Positions 62,259-64,000 of a stretch of 64,000 nt of DNA are shown in pieces. The position numbers and the translations under genes were made by a program. The stretch's first letter is position 1. Every line of letters starts with the position of its first letter. The notes below the pieces were generated by a model. The model was not told the origin of the DNA. It made no database searches and was given only the letters and a program-made list of their open reading frames with translations. The stretch is taken from positions 1-64,000 of the forward strand of contig JADGPL010000015.1 in assembly GCA_017882455.1 (NCBI GenBank). Reading direction: 5' to 3'. Source of the stretch: Solirubrobacteraceae bacterium. GTDB taxonomy: Bacteria > Actinomycetota > Thermoleophilia > Solirubrobacterales > Solirubrobacteraceae.

Positions 62259-62777
62259 TCAGGCCGAGGCGGAGGCCGCGCCAGGCCGGCGCTCGACGGC
62301 CTGTCTGCACAGCAGCGGATGGTCTGCGCTGGCGCCCGGGCCGGGTTGGGCGCGCACGTCCCGGACCGACAGCGGCGCGCCGCAGCGCTCGCAAATGCGG
62401 TGCTCGTCGACGGCCCCGCCGCAGTCGCGGTGTTCGAGCAGCACCGGCGGCCCGGCGGGCGGCTGGGCGTGCTTGTCGCCCCACTTCATCAGGGCCACCA
62501 CTGTGGGCCACAGGTCGAGCCCCTTCTCGGTCAGGCGGTATTCGTAGCGCTGGGGACGCTCGTGGTAGAGCCGGCGCTCGAGCACGCCGTGATCGAGCAG
62601 CCGGATGAGGCGCGTCTGCAGGACGTTTCGGGCGATTCCCAGGTCCTCCTGGATCTCGTCGAAGCGGCGCAGCCCGAGGAAGACGTCGCGCACGATCAGC
62701 AGCGACCAGCGCTCGCCCACCACCTCGAGGGCGCCGGCGATGGAGCAGGTTTGGCTTGTGTACTGGTTTCCGAGCAT
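62259..62777 (-). CDS. HxlR-family winged-helix regulator with a C-terminal zinc-type motif
   Basis: 172 residues from ATG 62777. HxlR domain: SQTCSIAGALEVVGERWSLLI, FDEIQEDLGIARNVLQTRL and HERPQRYEYRLTEKGLDL. A short extension adds EHRDCGGAVDEHRICERCGAP, which could bind a metal. Its 5' end abuts a truncated thioesterase on the other strand, suggesting that a rearrangement put the two side by side. Confidence 0.86.
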   Translation of the reverse strand: MLGNQYTSQTCSIAGALEVVGERWSLLIVRDVFLGLRRFDEIQEDLGIARNVLQTRLIRLLDHGVLERRLYHERPQRYEYRLTEKGLDLWPTVVALMKWGDKHAQPPAGPPVLLEHRDCGGAVDEHRICERCGAPLSVRDVRAQPGPGASADHPLLCRQAVERRPGAASASA

Positions 62778-62792
62778 GACCTGAACGAATGC

Positions 62793-63050
62793 GGCATCGC
62801 GGCGACGCTGCTGGACTCCTGCATGGGCTGCGCGGTGCACACCACGCTCGAGGCCGGCGTGGCCTACACCACGGCCGATCTGCAGGCCCGCTACATCCGC
62901 GCGATGGGCGCCACCACCGGCAGGGTGCTGGCGGAGGGCCGGGTCGTGCACGGGGGCCGGCGCACGGCCACGGCCGAGGGACGTCTGTTCGTGGAGTCGG
63001 ACGAGACGCTGATCGCGCACGGCAGTACGGGCTGCATCATCTTTCGCTGA
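62793..63050 (+). pseudogene. 5'-truncated PaaI-type hotdog thioesterase
   Basis: Frame reads GIAATLLDSCMGCAVHTTLEAG, then VAYTTADLQARYIRAMGATTGRV and LIAHGSTGCIIFR, the C-terminal two thirds of a PaaI/YbgC-like acyl-CoA thioesterase. In the family this block is preceded by a roughly 50-residue N-terminal segment ending in the HGG motif; here it is missing, and the sequence upstream belongs to the divergent HxlR gene. The first ATG inside is 62823 (75 codons), so any product lacks the start of the fold. Confidence 0.62.
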
Positions 63051-63148
63051 GCGGGCGACCAGCGAGGAGGGGCGATGAGGCACCATGCCAGCGAAAGCGC
63101 TGTCCCGCGTGCGCACACGCGCGCGCGCGGGTCGCCCCTTTGAGTTGA

Positions 63149-63736
63149 TCAGCTCGGCATGGTGGCCGCGCCCCCGCCGAGCTCGGCGCGGCTCGCCTCG
63201 AGTGGATCGAGTGGCACGAGCGCGGCGTTGGGCAGGCGCTCGAAGCGCACGGCTCCGCGAACGGCGAAGGCGGCGCGGATGGCCATCCCGTGGCAGACGA
63301 CGAGCGCGGGCAGCTCGTGGCGTTCGATCTCCTCCAGGGCCGCGCCCACCCGCACCTCCTGCTGGGCGAAGGACTCGCCGCCGGGGAAGGCGAAGCCTGG
63401 CTGCGCGGCGGCGAAGGCGTCGAACAGCCCGGGGGCTTCGCCGCGCACGTCGGCGAACGTGCGATCGGTCCAGTCGCCCGCGTCGGTCTCCATCAGCCGC
63501 GCATCCTCGACTGGCTGCAGGCCGATCCTGCGCGCGACGACGTCGGCCGTTTCCCGGGCCCTCAGCAGGGGGCTGCACCACAGCGCGCGGAAGTCGTAGC
63601 CTGCGGCCCGCTCGGCGAGCTCGCCCGCCTGGGCTCGGCCGGTGTCATTCAGGGGTATCTGCTGCTGACCCTGGAAGCGGCCCTCGTGGTTGTAGGCGGT
63701 CTCGCCGTGGCGCGCGAGGTACACGCCGCACCCCAT
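63149..63736 (-). CDS. histidine phosphatase (phosphoglycerate-mutase superfamily)
   Basis: 195 residues from ATG 63736. VYLARHGETAYNHEGRFQGQ (RHG motif), WCSPLLRARETADVV and VVCHGMAIRAAF give the two catalytic histidines. It dephosphorylates small phosphoesters; bona fide glycolytic mutase is not indicated. It is 29 bases downstream of katG on the same strand. Confidence 0.87.
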   Translation of the reverse strand: MGCGVYLARHGETAYNHEGRFQGQQQIPLNDTGRAQAGELAERAAGYDFRALWCSPLLRARETADVVARRIGLQPVEDARLMETDAGDWTDRTFADVRGEAPGLFDAFAAAQPGFAFPGGESFAQQEVRVGAALEEIERHELPALVVCHGMAIRAAFAVRGAVRFERLPNAALVPLDPLEASRAELGGGAATMPS

Positions 63737-63765
63737 GGCGGGGCGCAGGTTGGCGGTGTGCTCGG

Positions 63766-64000
<235 letters not shown>

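Noticed and set aside
62778-63050. Intact thioesterase gene
   Set aside because: No in-frame start precedes the first conserved residue except inside the HxlR shadow, and the N-terminal third is missing.
63053-63137. GGGCGACC ... GGTCGCCC pair with a 69-nt loop
   Set aside because: Only eight pairs, separated by a long alternating CG tract; too weak to call a feature.

Overview
The window is high-GC, densely coded bacterial chromosome with short or overlapping gene junctions and many GTG/TTG starts. A SufU/SufS/SufC/SufD iron-sulfur operon, a mycobacterial-type CysO/CysM/Mec cysteine route, a GTP-dependent PEP carboxykinase, a DDN-type F420 oxidoreductase candidate and many promoters that read as leaderless (TANNNT about 7-11 nt before the start codon) all point to an actinobacterium. 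The gene mix suggests the Thermoleophilia/Solirubrobacterales, but that placement is inference. I saw no rRNA, tRNA, CRISPR array, insertion sequence or prophage. The signs of gene decay or transfer are two broken genes (60005-60489 and 62793-63050) and a helix-turn-helix/nucleotidyltransferase pair at 8255-9071.

Layout. 1-6516 (mostly minus): a PAS/HD-GYP signalling protein cut by the window edge, then an iron-sulfur operon read rrf2-sufC-sufD-sufS-sufU with a candidate operator before rrf2, and a SCO1-like thioredoxin-fold protein. 6589-12743 (plus): sulfur-carrier cysteine synthesis, with a rhodanese-ThiF activating enzyme, the carrier CysO, CysM and the JAMM hydrolase Mec. The set is split by the HTH/nucleotidyltransferase pair and a GMC oxidoreductase. 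12752-22473 (minus): a DUF1802 protein, a hydantoinase/oxoprolinase operon with a hydroxyisobutyrate-dehydrogenase-like enzyme, NadB, two zinc-ribbon proteins and a glycosyltransferase. 22509-26411 (plus): RNase PH, RdgB, HU, PyrF and a PfkB sugar kinase. 26448-29459 (minus): an ABC exporter with a LolA-like lipoprotein-sorting homologue. 29634-31545: a membrane-anchored cytochrome c and glutamine synthetase. 31585-38330: a DUF255 protein, a TAP-like hydrolase, RidA, and a divergent MarR/MFS efflux pair with a candidate operator.

39855-59439 is the metabolic core. It holds candidates for most dedicated steps of the ethylmalonyl-CoA pathway: crotonyl-CoA carboxylase/reductase, ethylmalonyl-CoA mutase with its MeaB chaperone, an acyl-CoA dehydrogenase (methylsuccinyl-CoA step), a MaoC hydratase (mesaconyl-CoA step) and a malyl/methylmalyl-CoA lyase. 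Succinyl-CoA synthetase and PEP carboxykinase lie among them. Together these would let the cell grow on acetyl-CoA-yielding substrates without a glyoxylate shunt, with SucCD returning succinyl-CoA to the TCA cycle and PckG feeding gluconeogenesis. A DipZ-like thiol-disulfide protein and several secreted or tiny membrane proteins are interspersed.

59516-64000: a DUF3052 protein, an internally deleted RelA/SpoT-like remnant, a YgfZ-type folate protein, a receiver-like protein, an HxlR regulator next to a 5'-truncated thioesterase, a histidine phosphatase and the C-terminal end of KatG. Start codons were often moved inward from the longest open frame, on the basis of ribosome binding sites, overlaps or family N-termini. 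Promoters, operators and terminators are pattern calls made by eye.
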